Assembly: GCA_947461125.1 (NCBI GenBank)
Contig: CANHHX010000001.1
Span: 1-64,000 of the forward strand
Direction of reading: 5' to 3'
Length of the DNA: 64,000 nucleotides
Source of the DNA: Bacteroidota bacterium
Lineage (GTDB): Bacteria; Bacteroidota; Bacteroidia; Chitinophagales; Chitinophagaceae
Shown here: one piece after another, positions 45,525 through 54,376 of the stretch
How positions within the stretch are numbered: position 1 is the stretch's first letter
Layout of the letters: the number at the start of each line of letters is the position of its first letter
Program-made: the position numbers and the translations under genes
Notes under the pieces: model-generated
What the model was told of the DNA's origin: nothing
What the model saw: only the letters and a program-made list of their open reading frames with translations
The model's database searches: none

Positions 45525-46980
45525 AATTTACTATTTTTGGTTTATAATTATTTAATAAAAATTTAAAATGATATCGATTATGATACAAATACATAGCTGC
45601 ACTAAAAAAAACAAAAACATTTACAACTAACTTAAATAAAATATTAGCATCTTTTAAAAGAAATGCTGTACAACCTAGTAGCACAATTAGAAGGATCCAT
45701 AAATGAGGATAATACTTTTGTTTATCCACGTTTTTTAGTGCACTAGTATACATGCCAGAAAAATAAACAACTAATAGCCCTATAAATGTAGCTATTGCAG
45801 AACCCATCACACCTAGATAAGGTATTAATAGCAGATTTAAAATAACATTGATAATTCCACCAGCAAAAGATATGCGCCAAAATTGCTTGGTCTTATCCTC
45901 AAAACCAAGCCTCATCATACAGGCCCAATACATAGGCATACATGAATTCCCCATCAATATTACAATCGCGAAAGGATATGCTGCTGCCAGCTCGGCATTG
46001 TTTGTAATCAAATTAAATATTTCTTTTACCCATAAGCATGCCATAAAAGTAAAAGATATAAATACTACCTGCAAAAAAAAAGTGAAATATCGTGCATTCT
46101 TGTACGATACTTCCAGCCTTTGGGCGAATAAGGTATAATACATTGGACCCACCGCCTGGCCTATCGCATTGCCAGCCGCATCAGCATATTTACCCAAAGT
46201 ATAGGCAAAGTTATATTGGCCAATTTGCTGAGGATTGATTTTATAAAGATCAAGTAAAATACGGTCTGATGCATCAAGCAGATATCCAGAGTACTTATGT
46301 GGTATCATGGGCAATGATACTCTTAGAAGATTTCGCATCTGGTTTTTCTTTATTTTAAAAACCGGATATAGTTTCAACTTAAAAAATACTGGATAAAGAA
46401 AAAATAAAAAATTAACTAATGCTATGATAAAATTTGTAATAAAAAAACTCCAGTAATGAAACTTCAAGTTTACAATAAGATAATAATTAGCAAATACGCC
46501 TATGGCACCGGTAATAACAGCTACAATAAACAAATATTGTGGTTTTTGTTTGCTTTGATAATATCTTACACCCAACGTATTTACAGAATCGAAAAGTAAA
46601 ATAGGTAAAATTACAAGTAAAATAAAGTAGTAAAAATGTGTATCAATATATTTTTGTACAAAAAAATAAAGAATCATAAAGACCATTAATGAATATGGAA
46701 AGCTCCACACAATTAATATCCCAAATATTTTTTGCCAAAACAATTTCCATTTTACAGGATTCCCCTGTGCTTTAAAAAAATAATTCGTCAAGTTTAATTG
46801 AAGACCAAGGTCTTTAAAGGCACTTAACGCGGAAGTATAAGCTATAGTAATACCATATACTGTATAATCAAAAGCAGTTAAATATTTTGTAGTTATAGGC
46901 AATAAAAATAAGGTAATTATGCTGGGCAATTGAGGGCCAATAGCGTATAGTAAACTATGAGAAAATAGACGTTTTAACAA
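45517..46980 (-). CDS. Wzx-type lipid-linked oligosaccharide flippase
   Basis: A 487-residue membrane protein with about 12-14 helices and the pattern of the polysaccharide-transporter (MATE/MVF-related) family: PQLPSIITLFLLPITTKYL at the start and LPMIPHKYSGYLLDASDR in the middle (about 219-236). It would flip the undecaprenyl-linked repeat unit to the periplasm. The start appears to be a TTG at 46980, because a TAA codon lies directly before it in frame and no ATG is near. Overlaps of 7 and 8 bases with both neighbours support coupled translation. It is the only flippase in the window. Confidence 0.87.
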   Translation of the reverse strand: MLKRLFSHSLLYAIGPQLPSIITLFLLPITTKYLTAFDYTVYGITIAYTSALSAFKDLGLQLNLTNYFFKAQGNPVKWKLFWQKIFGILIVWSFPYSLMVFMILYFFVQKYIDTHFYYFILLVILPILLFDSVNTLGVRYYQSKQKPQYLFIVAVITGAIGVFANYYLIVNLKFHYWSFFITNFIIALVNFLFFLYPVFFKLKLYPVFKIKKNQMRNLLRVSLPMIPHKYSGYLLDASDRILLDLYKINPQQIGQYNFAYTLGKYADAAGNAIGQAVGPMYYTLFAQRLEVSYKNARYFTFFLQVVFISFTFMACLWVKEIFNLITNNAELAAAYPFAIVILMGNSCMPMYWACMMRLGFEDKTKQFWRISFAGGIINVILNLLLIPYLGVMGSAIATFIGLLVVYFSGMYTSALKNVDKQKYYPHLWILLIVLLGCTAFLLKDANILFKLVVNVFVFFSAAMYLYHNRYHFKFLLNNYKPKIVNYE

Positions 46981-48176
46981 TTATTATACATTTTGTAAGA
47001 TGAGCAACTGCTTAAAAGAAACTTTTCCCATTCCATGTTATTTTTTTCTAAATCAATTAAAGGCACTTTTACTTTTTGTTGTGATATCCAATCTATAATA
47101 TTTAATCCTTTTTTATATACAAGTGCATAGCCCTGATTTATTTCCTTTTTAAAATAAGAAGGCCCTCCATAAGGTGGTGTGTTTTCACCATTAGGCCCAT
47201 ATTGAATTACCAAATGATTAAGTATTAGAGATGTTATACCAAATTGTGCAGCTTCAATAACAACTGAACTTTCAATAGTGATATGCGTTTTTGTCTTTGT
47301 AAGAATCAGTGGCAGAGGCAGGGTACTTAACTCCTTCCAGAAAACTTTCTCTTTTTCTTCTAGAGTAAAATTTTTATCTAAAAATTGTTCAAATTCATCC
47401 CGATTTTCCTTTTTCATATAAACAACCGGATGTAGTCTTATTACCCAAGTATAAATATTTAAAGTTTGTCTTATTACCGCTATCATATAATCAGGTATGA
47501 TGTAACTGTGATGTGAACCCCATGTTAGTGTTAATAAAATAATTGGCTTTTTAAAATTATTTAGAGTCAGAGCAGCCTCATCGCAATTGAACCATTCTGA
47601 AAATGTGTTTTCAAAAAAACCGTTATTCCATTGATTACCTATAACATGAGTCATACATAAATACTCGAAATTTTTAGCACTTACGTCATCCCAGCTTAAA
47701 AATCCGTATGGAAGATACTCTGTTGAGAAATTTCTTAACGTATTTTTTCCAAAATACATATGATCGGATGCTATTACACCATGTTGCAAGTAATACAATT
47801 TTATTTTTTTTGAATTACACACTTTGTTTAAAGCTATATCCCAGTCAATAACGATTAGCGCTTTAGGCCTAAGAAGCATCAAGATTAGTTTCCACGATGT
47901 TGTACGCTTTAATTTAATTTTTTCAAAAAAAATCATCAGTGGTGCCACAGAAAAATCATAATCACAATTATGATCATCAATAATTGTGATTGCTGATATT
48001 TTGGATTTTATATTTTCTGCTTCCAATTTTTTTTTCAGAACAAATGCAAAGGGAGATATTTTACGTTCGTTTAAGAATGTATTTATATCTGCTCCGGTTA
48101 TAAATATAATATGTTGTTGTCTGTTTTTTATACATCCAAAAACACTTTGTATCCACGAAATGAAAAAAGAGATCAA
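46974..48176 (-). CDS. Probable GT-B glycosyltransferase of the polysialyl/CDP-glycerol transferase-like group
   Basis: A 400-residue protein without a textbook name. KLYYLQHGVIASDH (about 126-139) and YTWVIRLHPVVYMK (about 238-251), followed by THITIESSVVIEAAQFGI (about 289-306), form the QHG, RxHP and ESSxxxEA set seen in capsular transferases of the CDP-glycerol/poly-sialyl type. The start is a TTG at 48176, as an in-frame TAG lies five codons earlier and no ATG is near. It lies next to pseI, and a nonulosonic acid transferase role is a reasonable guess; it could also carry another sugar. No signal peptide. Confidence 0.65.
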   Translation of the reverse strand: MISFFISWIQSVFGCIKNRQQHIIFITGADINTFLNERKISPFAFVLKKKLEAENIKSKISAITIIDDHNCDYDFSVAPLMIFFEKIKLKRTTSWKLILMLLRPKALIVIDWDIALNKVCNSKKIKLYYLQHGVIASDHMYFGKNTLRNFSTEYLPYGFLSWDDVSAKNFEYLCMTHVIGNQWNNGFFENTFSEWFNCDEAALTLNNFKKPIILLTLTWGSHHSYIIPDYMIAVIRQTLNIYTWVIRLHPVVYMKKENRDEFEQFLDKNFTLEEKEKVFWKELSTLPLPLILTKTKTHITIESSVVIEAAQFGITSLILNHLVIQYGPNGENTPPYGGPSYFKKEINQGYALVYKKGLNIIDWISQQKVKVPLIDLEKNNMEWEKFLLSSCSSYKMYNNC

Positions 48177-48188
48177 ACTATTGTTATT

Positions 48189-49229
48189 CTAAATTTTATC
48201 CCAGCTTAAAGGAGTTCCTTTAGCCAGACTTACACGAGCAGTATTGCCTATTAATTGCTCAAAATATCGAGGGTGCAAGCCATCACCAGGTCTTATTATC
48301 CTAATATTGTCATAATTGAACTTTTCTCCTTGTTGTATCTCCTTCACAACATAAATACTTCTTTTAAACATGAGGCTCTTGATTTCGGTTGGCTGAATAC
48401 CATATTGAATATTACCCAATGATTGCCAGGCTCTTTCTGTTTCTATTACTAAACTTTTGAGTTCATCAGGTTCCAAAGAAAAAGCACTATCAACCCCGCC
48501 TTCGGATCTGTCTAAGCAAAAATGCTTCTCGATCACAGTTGCTCCCAATACCGTAGCCGCTACAGGCACACCTATACCCATCGTATGATCACTTAATCCT
48601 ACTTCACAATTAAACAATGATTTTAAATGAGGTATTGTTCTTAAGTTAGAATTTAAAGGGTTTGCAGGGTAATTACTGGTACATTTTAAAAGGACCAAAT
48701 CGCTGCAGTTATTATTCCTGAGTACGTCAACAGATTCAGCAAGGCCCTCGAGGCTGCTAACACCTGTTGACATAATTACAGGTTTACCCGTTTTGGCTAC
48801 TTTTTTTAGAAGGGGCAAATAATTGTTTTCAAAAGATGCAATTTTATACGCCGGAGAATTCAGTTTTTCTAAAAAATCGACAGCACTATTATCAAAAGGA
48901 GTTGAAAATATGATGATATTATTATCAGCAGCACATTTATATAATGCTTCATGCCATTCCCACGGAGTATGAGCTTCCTGATATAATTCATACAAGTTCC
49001 TATTTTTCCACAAAGAGTTTTCATCTTTAATATCAAAAAGTCCTCCTCTATGATCTATTGTAATAGTATCAGCAGTATATGTTTGTAGTTTAACCGCATG
49101 TGCGCCACACTCAGCTGCAGTTTCAATTATTTTAAAAGCCCTATCTATAGATTGATTATGGTTACCGCTCATTTCAGCGATGATAAAAGGGGTGTTATTT
49201 GAACTTATAGTATAATTGCTTATTTGCAT
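48189..49229 (-). CDS. pseI: Pseudaminic acid synthase
   Basis: A 346-residue NeuB-family synthase that condenses a 6-deoxy-2,4-diacetamido hexose with phosphoenolpyruvate. The barrel shows IAEMSGNHNQSIDRAFKI, AVKLQTYTADTITI, the PseI-typical TPWEWHEALYKC and FSTPFDNSAVDFLE, GLSDHTMGIG and VIEKHFCLDRS; a C-terminal SAF domain (about 285-346, KRSIYVVKEIQQGEKFNYDN) completes it. The pattern is nearer PseI than NeuB or LegI. It overlaps a GNAT gene by 10 bases. The upstream pathway genes pseB and pseC are 8-10 kb away in the operon. Confidence 0.93.
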   Translation of the reverse strand: MQISNYTISSNNTPFIIAEMSGNHNQSIDRAFKIIETAAECGAHAVKLQTYTADTITIDHRGGLFDIKDENSLWKNRNLYELYQEAHTPWEWHEALYKCAADNNIIIFSTPFDNSAVDFLEKLNSPAYKIASFENNYLPLLKKVAKTGKPVIMSTGVSSLEGLAESVDVLRNNNCSDLVLLKCTSNYPANPLNSNLRTIPHLKSLFNCEVGLSDHTMGIGVPVAATVLGATVIEKHFCLDRSEGGVDSAFSLEPDELKSLVIETERAWQSLGNIQYGIQPTEIKSLMFKRSIYVVKEIQQGEKFNYDNIRIIRPGDGLHPRYFEQLIGNTARVSLAKGTPLSWDKI

Positions 49230-49702
49230 TGATTTATGTTTTTAATATATAATACAGAGGGTTCTTTTTGATATATCAATTCTTTTTTAAGAATAAAATT
49301 TGCTTTTATAAAAGAATCTATAGAGGCTATATTGGAACTCTTTATATAAGCATAAAGGAAATAGTTGGGATTTTCAGTTAAAAAAATATTGGATGCTGTA
49401 TCAAGTATTTGGGGTGCATATGAATTACCTCGGTGCATAATATCAATTGAAACTCCAATTATAGCTGTATTATCATTAGACTTTGTGATACGCACCTGTC
49501 CAATATTTTGCTGATCTTCATTATGAAATATATAGAAACAAAAATTGGGATTATTAATACGTTCGTTAAACCATTCTACATGTGCATTGTAATCAATTGT
49601 AGCAGTATCAAAAGATTGTAGTCTTACCAAAGGGTCATTTGCCCATTGATAATACAAGTCACAATCCTTTATGTTAGCTTTACGTATGGTTAGAATGCTC
49701 AT
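49220..49702 (-). CDS. GNAT N-acetyltransferase, PseH-like candidate 1
   Basis: A 160-residue acetyltransferase. ANDPLVRLQSFDTATIDY and HVEWFNERI near the N-terminus and IGQVRITKSNDNTAIIGVSI (about 65-84) match the GNAT domain that occurs alone or fused to PseG in nonulosonic acid pathways. A HRGNSYAPQIL segment is the acetyl-CoA pyrophosphate loop. It would acetylate the 4-amino group of the altrosamine intermediate. It overlaps pseI and the second GNAT gene (23 bases), so all three are coupled. Confidence 0.82.
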   Translation of the reverse strand: MSILTIRKANIKDCDLYYQWANDPLVRLQSFDTATIDYNAHVEWFNERINNPNFCFYIFHNEDQQNIGQVRITKSNDNTAIIGVSIDIMHRGNSYAPQILDTASNIFLTENPNYFLYAYIKSSNIASIDSFIKANFILKKELIYQKEPSVLYIKNINQCK

Positions 49703-50249
49703 TAATTTTTGAATGAATAACTACATCAATAAACTTGTCTTCAATAAAGCAATGATCTTTCAAAACTGCTTCTTTATAAAAGCCGCAAGATTCTAAAACA
49801 GAGTACAAATTAGGCCTTAAGTCAAATGCATAAGTAAAAATTTTATGGATTTTAATATCTTCAAAAGCTACCAGCTGTATCATACTTAGAAAACTTTGCC
49901 AGCAAGAAGAAAAGTATTCTTCTTCCATCTCTGGTTTGATTATAAAGGAAATCTCTGCATGCTTATCTACCCAATTAATATGCACCAATCCACCATAACC
50001 TATACATACATTATTATATAAAAAAGAAAATAAGATTTGGCTGGGTTGCTGTGTATCAAATAATTTACTTATTATCTCTGCAAAGTAATTATCTTGGATA
50101 ATTGGCGTAAGTAGTTTTTGCTGGCGTAAATGAAAAATCTGCGCATTACGCATATGCATAATAATATACTTATCCTGGTCTCTTATGGGCACAATAGAGT
50201 AATTCTCATTAATTCTTACTTGTTCTTTTAAAGAAGCATAATTACGCAT
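49680..50249 (-). CDS. GNAT N-acetyltransferase, PseH-like candidate 2
   Basis: A 189-residue GNAT-fold protein, different from its neighbour. MHMRNAQIFHLRQQKLLTP (about 31-49) and YGGLVHINWVDKHAEISFII (about 84-103) outline the fold, and FGFYKEA-like LESCGFYKEAVLKDH closes it. One of the two GNATs may be PseH and the other may modify the same or another amino sugar. Its ATG shares one base with the stop of the HisF-like gene (TAATG). The substrate is not evident. Confidence 0.8.
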   Translation of the reverse strand: MRNYASLKEQVRINENYSIVPIRDQDKYIIMHMRNAQIFHLRQQKLLTPIIQDNYFAEIISKLFDTQQPSQILFSFLYNNVCIGYGGLVHINWVDKHAEISFIIKPEMEEEYFSSCWQSFLSMIQLVAFEDIKIHKIFTYAFDLRPNLYSVLESCGFYKEAVLKDHCFIEDKFIDVVIHSKINEHSNHT

Positions 50250-50995
50250 TATAATCTGACCGGTTTATTTATCTTTTGTAACGAGTTTTTAATATCAAGA
50301 GGTGTGAATTGGGTAAAATGGAAAATACTTGACGAACCTACCGCTTCGCAATTGGTATTCTGAAAAAGTTCAATATAATGGTCTGGCTTACCACCGCCTC
50401 CAACACAAATCATTGGAACTTTTGTTATTTTTTCTGCTTCCTTTATCAATTCTATATCAAACCCACTCATCATTCCGTCGTTGTTAACTGCATTTAATAT
50501 TATTTCTCCGGCTCCAGCTTCTTGCATTTCTGAAATAAAATCATGCATTGCTATATTCTTACCAGCAATATTCAATATTTCAAACCGATCATTTTTCTTT
50601 TGAACATCTACTGAGATTGTTATACACTGTGCCCCAAAAAATTCTGAAGCAGTTTTGATGAAATTTTTATCTTTAATTGAAGCTGACTTAATAATAACCT
50701 TATCAGCACCAATTTTTAATAGATCATTAATGTCCTCAACTGAAGTTATACCGCCACCAATTGCTACCGGCATAAAACACTCTTTAATTACATCTTGTAC
50801 TATTTTAAGATTAATCTTTCTATTCTGTTGTGTAGCAAAAATATCTATAAAAGCAAGTTCATCTACTGCCCTGCTGTTATAAACCCTTGCTGCCTGTACA
50901 GGATTACCAACCATCCTCGGATTAATAAATTGTTTGGTTTTAACTAATGCAAATCCATTAAAAGTGAGTATAGGTATAATCCTAACTTTAAGCAT
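50249..50995 (-). CDS. wbuZ: WbuZ/HisF-like amidation partner
   Basis: A 248-residue HisF-type barrel in which the first-strand region reads RIIPILTFNGFALVKTKQFI, lacking the catalytic aspartate of true HisF. PRMVGNPVQAARVYN and the phosphate-site CVGGGGKPD follow. It should conduct ammonia from the HisH-like subunit to the WbuX amidotransferase. It overlaps the HisH-like gene by 8 bases and shares one base with the GNAT gene. It is a distant paralogue of the 43204-43965 protein, so the two cassettes probably came from separate transfers. Confidence 0.88.
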   Translation of the reverse strand: MLKVRIIPILTFNGFALVKTKQFINPRMVGNPVQAARVYNSRAVDELAFIDIFATQQNRKINLKIVQDVIKECFMPVAIGGGITSVEDINDLLKIGADKVIIKSASIKDKNFIKTASEFFGAQCITISVDVQKKNDRFEILNIAGKNIAMHDFISEMQEAGAGEIILNAVNNDGMMSGFDIELIKEAEKITKVPMICVGGGGKPDHYIELFQNTNCEAVGSSSIFHFTQFTPLDIKNSLQKINKPVRL

Positions 50996-51596
50996 AATAT
51001 TTATAAATAGATGATAAAAGTGTTAGGCCTGCATTCTGACTTTTTTCAGGATGAAATTGTGTGGCAAAAATATTCTTGTTTTGAATAGCAGCAACATAAT
51101 CTTTACCATAATTTACAGTAGCTGCAATATTTTCTTTATCTGAAACATCAAAATGAAAACTATGTATAAAGTAGAAATTTTTTTGATCTACTGGTGATAA
51201 AAAACCCTGTTTTGTTACAGATATATCATTCCATCCTAAATGTGGTATTCTCTTTTGTGGTTCTATAATTTTTTTTACTGTTCCTTCTATCCAACCTAAG
51301 CCATTGCAGTGAATAAATTCTGTCCCACTTGAAGCGAGCAATTGCATACCTAAACAAAAGCCCATAAAAGGTTTCTCTTTAACTAATACTTGTTCATTTA
51401 GAACCGGTATTAAATTATAAGCAATTAGATTATCCATACCCTGTTTAAAAGCACCAACACCAGGTAAAATAATAAAATCAGCATCAATTATTTCTTTATG
51501 GTTGGATGTAATTATATTTTTTATTTTTAAAAAATCTAAAGCTTTTTGTACTGAAGCCACATTGCCCATTCCATAATCGATAATAGCTGTTTTCAC
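50988..51596 (-). CDS. wbuY: WbuY/HisH-like glutaminase
   Basis: A 202-residue class I amidotransferase. It starts TAIIDYGMGNVASVQKAL, has the nucleophile C81 in MGFCLGMQLLAS and HPEKSQNAG near residue 184. The start is a GTG at 51596. It supplies ammonia for the WbuX enzyme 20 bases upstream through the WbuZ-like barrel it overlaps. The order amidotransferase, HisH, HisF is identical to that of the wbu cassettes in other O-antigen loci. Confidence 0.9.
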   Translation of the reverse strand: MKTAIIDYGMGNVASVQKALDFLKIKNIITSNHKEIIDADFIILPGVGAFKQGMDNLIAYNLIPVLNEQVLVKEKPFMGFCLGMQLLASSGTEFIHCNGLGWIEGTVKKIIEPQKRIPHLGWNDISVTKQGFLSPVDQKNFYFIHSFHFDVSDKENIAATVNYGKDYVAAIQNKNIFATQFHPEKSQNAGLTLLSSIYKYYA

Positions 51597-51615
51597 AATT
51601 GCATTAAATTAAGAG

Positions 51616-52770
51616 TTACTGAATTTCAAAGCTTTTAATCAAATTACCTTCATCATCTCTTTTAAAACTGCCATCTTTGTTTTTTTTGAAAATTATAGGA
51701 TTTGTGTAAGAATCAATTACATTATCAATCTCTATTTTCGACATACCTGAGTATTTAATAAATTCATTTATGGCATAGTGAGGGTACTTACCATCAAATT
51801 GCTTTACTAAAGCTAAACCTTCAGCGCGAGTAAGTCTGTTGTTCCTGATATCAATACATGCATGATCAGTTGCTCTGCCGAAGCCGTATTTTACATATTT
51901 CAGATAATCATGCAGACCTACTAATTTTTCATCTAGATTCTCATAATTAGTATAAGTACCTTCAATATTTCCATCTTCCTTCACACTAAACCCAAGTTCT
52001 TTTACTATCTCTAGCTGTTTACGGGCATCCCAAAAAAAATAATGCCCTAAAAATATTCCTGTTACACCTACTCTTTCAATATCTTCATCTTCTGGATAAA
52101 AGTAAGGTGTCAGTTCTTTTTCAGTAAGGCCCTGTACTCCAACCATATCCTGTATTCTGTTTCCCAGCAAGCCCCCAAATTCCTCTAACCATTTCCGGTT
52201 AAGTATTCTGTTTTTTACGCTATCAAGATGTGGGCCACCGTATTCCTGTTGGGGATTTTCTCCCCATATTATTAGTGGAATATTGAATTTAACAGCGAAC
52301 ATTACAGGAATAGTGAAAATGCCTATATGGTTAGGCCACATTTCATCACCTACTCTGATAAAGCTTTCTACAACCATTTTTTTATAAGCATCATGATTTT
52401 TTTTGAAATGTATAAGATCAATACCCATTTTAGAAATATTATCTAAATTACGCTGACCTAGTTCAGTAACCATTGTAGTTTCAAAGCAAACACATAAAGG
52501 ATTAAGACCGCATACATTCTTCATAAAATAAGCTTGGTACGTGCTATCTTTCCCTCCACTTACAGGTATTAAACAATCATATCCAATTTCTCCAGAAGGC
52601 TTTTTATAAAAATCTACAATCTCAAAAAAATCTTTCCTTTTTTGGACCCAATCGATACCTATATTTTTCTGTTCAGCGGCTACACAGGCAGAACAAATAC
52701 CCTCTTCATTGAAAGACAAGTCGGGTTTGGTTTCTGGAAACAAACATTTATTACAATATCTAATATTCAT
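51616..52770 (-). CDS. wbuX: WbuX/PseA-type N-acetyl sugar amidotransferase
   Basis: A 384-residue amidotransferase read from the ATG at 52770; a longer frame into the upstream gene is unlikely. YCNKCLFPETKPDLSF and ICSACVAAE suggest a zinc site, and the PP-loop is PVSGGKDSTYQAYF (about 63-76). Family members WbpG, WbuX and PseA make acetamidino groups. Because this cassette is embedded among pse genes and directly follows a Pse-associated methylase, a 7-acetamidino pseudaminic acid product is the best inference. Paralogous to the 42036-43202 protein. Confidence 0.9.
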   Translation of the reverse strand: MNIRYCNKCLFPETKPDLSFNEEGICSACVAAEQKNIGIDWVQKRKDFFEIVDFYKKPSGEIGYDCLIPVSGGKDSTYQAYFMKNVCGLNPLCVCFETTMVTELGQRNLDNISKMGIDLIHFKKNHDAYKKMVVESFIRVGDEMWPNHIGIFTIPVMFAVKFNIPLIIWGENPQQEYGGPHLDSVKNRILNRKWLEEFGGLLGNRIQDMVGVQGLTEKELTPYFYPEDEDIERVGVTGIFLGHYFFWDARKQLEIVKELGFSVKEDGNIEGTYTNYENLDEKLVGLHDYLKYVKYGFGRATDHACIDIRNNRLTRAEGLALVKQFDGKYPHYAINEFIKYSGMSKIEIDNVIDSYTNPIIFKKNKDGSFKRDDEGNLIKSFEIQ

Positions 52771-52772
52771 TT

Positions 52773-53393
52773 TTATTTTTTTTCGATTAAGAACCATGTG
52801 ATATCATCTTGTGGAAAAGCAGGATCTCTCCTATATGCAAAACCATAATCAATAAGAGCACAATTATTAAACCTATCTAGAAATTCTCCAGCGAAATCTC
52901 TTTTATACAATCTATCCATATGTCCTCTATATGGAATGGTTACAGGTATAGGATTGTAGTATTCCCCGATTAAGATATATTTATTTGAACTTTCATATAG
53001 TTTATCATAAACCACATTTAACATATCAGGATTTATATGAATTAATACCCCTTTTATTAAAGACAGTTCAACTGATTCAGAAACATCAGCTTCAAAAATA
53101 GAACCCATGTAAACGTTCTCATTACCAATCTCAATTTTTAACTGTTGTGCAGCTTTTTCATTTATCTCAATCCCTTTCAAGTTAATTTGGGGATATAAAG
53201 CTTTTAATGCTTTCATATTCATCCCAATATTTGCCCCAAACTCTCTACAAGAAGAAATTTTTCCTGCTTTTTTTAAAGCATTAGAAAAATAATAAAGGTT
53301 TGAAGCCATTAGCTGATCACTTTTATTTCTTGAGATATAATCATCCCCAAATTCTTGTGACCAAAATTGTTCTTGATCTGTTTTAAAGTCCAT
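52773..53393 (-). CDS. Pseudaminic acid biosynthesis-associated methylase
   Basis: A 206-residue SAM methyltransferase of the type repeatedly found in pseudaminic acid clusters. It starts TDQEQFWSQEFGDDYISRNK, has motif I at REFGANIGMNMKALKALYP (about 50-68), then LKGIEINEKAAQQL, and a characteristic IGEYYNPIPVTIPYRGHMDR segment (about 148-167). It ends two bases before the wbuX ATG. The acceptor atom on the nonulosonic acid, or an intermediate, has not been established for the family as far as sequence can tell. Confidence 0.87.
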   Translation of the reverse strand: MDFKTDQEQFWSQEFGDDYISRNKSDQLMASNLYYFSNALKKAGKISSCREFGANIGMNMKALKALYPQINLKGIEINEKAAQQLKIEIGNENVYMGSIFEADVSESVELSLIKGVLIHINPDMLNVVYDKLYESSNKYILIGEYYNPIPVTIPYRGHMDRLYKRDFAGEFLDRFNNCALIDYGFAYRRDPAFPQDDITWFLIEKK

Positions 53394-53440
53394 AGTTTTT
53401 ATTTTTTAAATTAATATTAATGCAAGTAACAATATATTGT

Positions 53441-54370
53441 TTACTCCTTTTTGGAAAGAATAATTCTTACTAAATTATTTGTTGCTATTTGAGCTCCTGA
53501 ATAGTTTAGATGGTCAATATTTTGAAAAAATGAATTTGGCAAAGAAGAATCTAATGATATAAATTTATATTTCTTACTTAAGATATTCTTTCCAAAATTA
53601 TAATTCGAAATAAAATTAGAATTATAATAATTTTTTAACTCATTAGTGGGTAAATCAAACAAGACTATTTCAATATTTCTGATTTTATTTAGATTTTCTA
53701 AATAATTTAATAAGTGCTTAAATTTTATTTCAGAAAAATTATCCTTCCTAAGAGGATAGTATAGTGCTTGTGTACTTTTAAGAATATTACTGGTATAAAC
53801 TTGAGTCGATTTACAATATCCTTTTGATAATAATGTTTCAAAGTTTTCATTTTTTTTCATTCCAACAGTAAAAATATTACTAAACCCCTTTCTTATACTT
53901 TTTTGTAATATTTCATCATACTCATTGTATTCTTTATATTTATAAGCAATGTATTCATTCGTAAATGAATTTTCTAAGTATCTATGAATTGGATATGCCA
54001 AAAAATTATCTGCCAAACAAGAAAATGTAGTAGGTGAAATTAACAAATAAATTGATTTTGGTTTTTGCTGGCATTGAGCTAAATACTCGTCTAAAAGTAA
54101 TTCATAAAAATATGGGCCAGCCGTTGAAATACCAAGATTATATGTTTTATAATTAATACTATCAAAAATTTCCGGAATAATCCCAGAATAACAATATGAA
54201 TTCCCAACAAACAATATGTCTAATGAGTCAAACTTGGATTTATTCTTTATTGATACTATATTATTATCTTGACTTAATTTCTTATCAATATTATCAATCC
54301 TACTTAATAGCAAAAGAAATAAGAATGCAATTAAAAAAAATAATAGTAATCGTTTTATTAAAGTATTCAT
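53441..54370 (-). CDS. SGNH/AlgJ-DltD-like partner of the MBOAT acyltransferase
   Basis: A 309-residue protein with one N-terminal membrane helix (residues 7-23) and a probably periplasmic domain. ILFVGNSYCYSGIIPEIF (about 52-69) looks like block I of SGNH hydrolases, and DHLNYSGAQIATNNL (about 288-302) like the Asp-His block. Such proteins work with MBOAT transporters to move acetyl groups onto exported glycans. It follows the MBOAT gene by six bases. No named family was recognised, so the assignment rests on the motifs and pairing. Confidence 0.7.
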   Translation of the reverse strand: MNTLIKRLLLFFLIAFLFLLLLSRIDNIDKKLSQDNNIVSIKNKSKFDSLDILFVGNSYCYSGIIPEIFDSINYKTYNLGISTAGPYFYELLLDEYLAQCQQKPKSIYLLISPTTFSCLADNFLAYPIHRYLENSFTNEYIAYKYKEYNEYDEILQKSIRKGFSNIFTVGMKKNENFETLLSKGYCKSTQVYTSNILKSTQALYYPLRKDNFSEIKFKHLLNYLENLNKIRNIEIVLFDLPTNELKNYYNSNFISNYNFGKNILSKKYKFISLDSSLPNSFFQNIDHLNYSGAQIATNNLVRIILSKKE

Positions 54371-54376
54371 TTCAAA

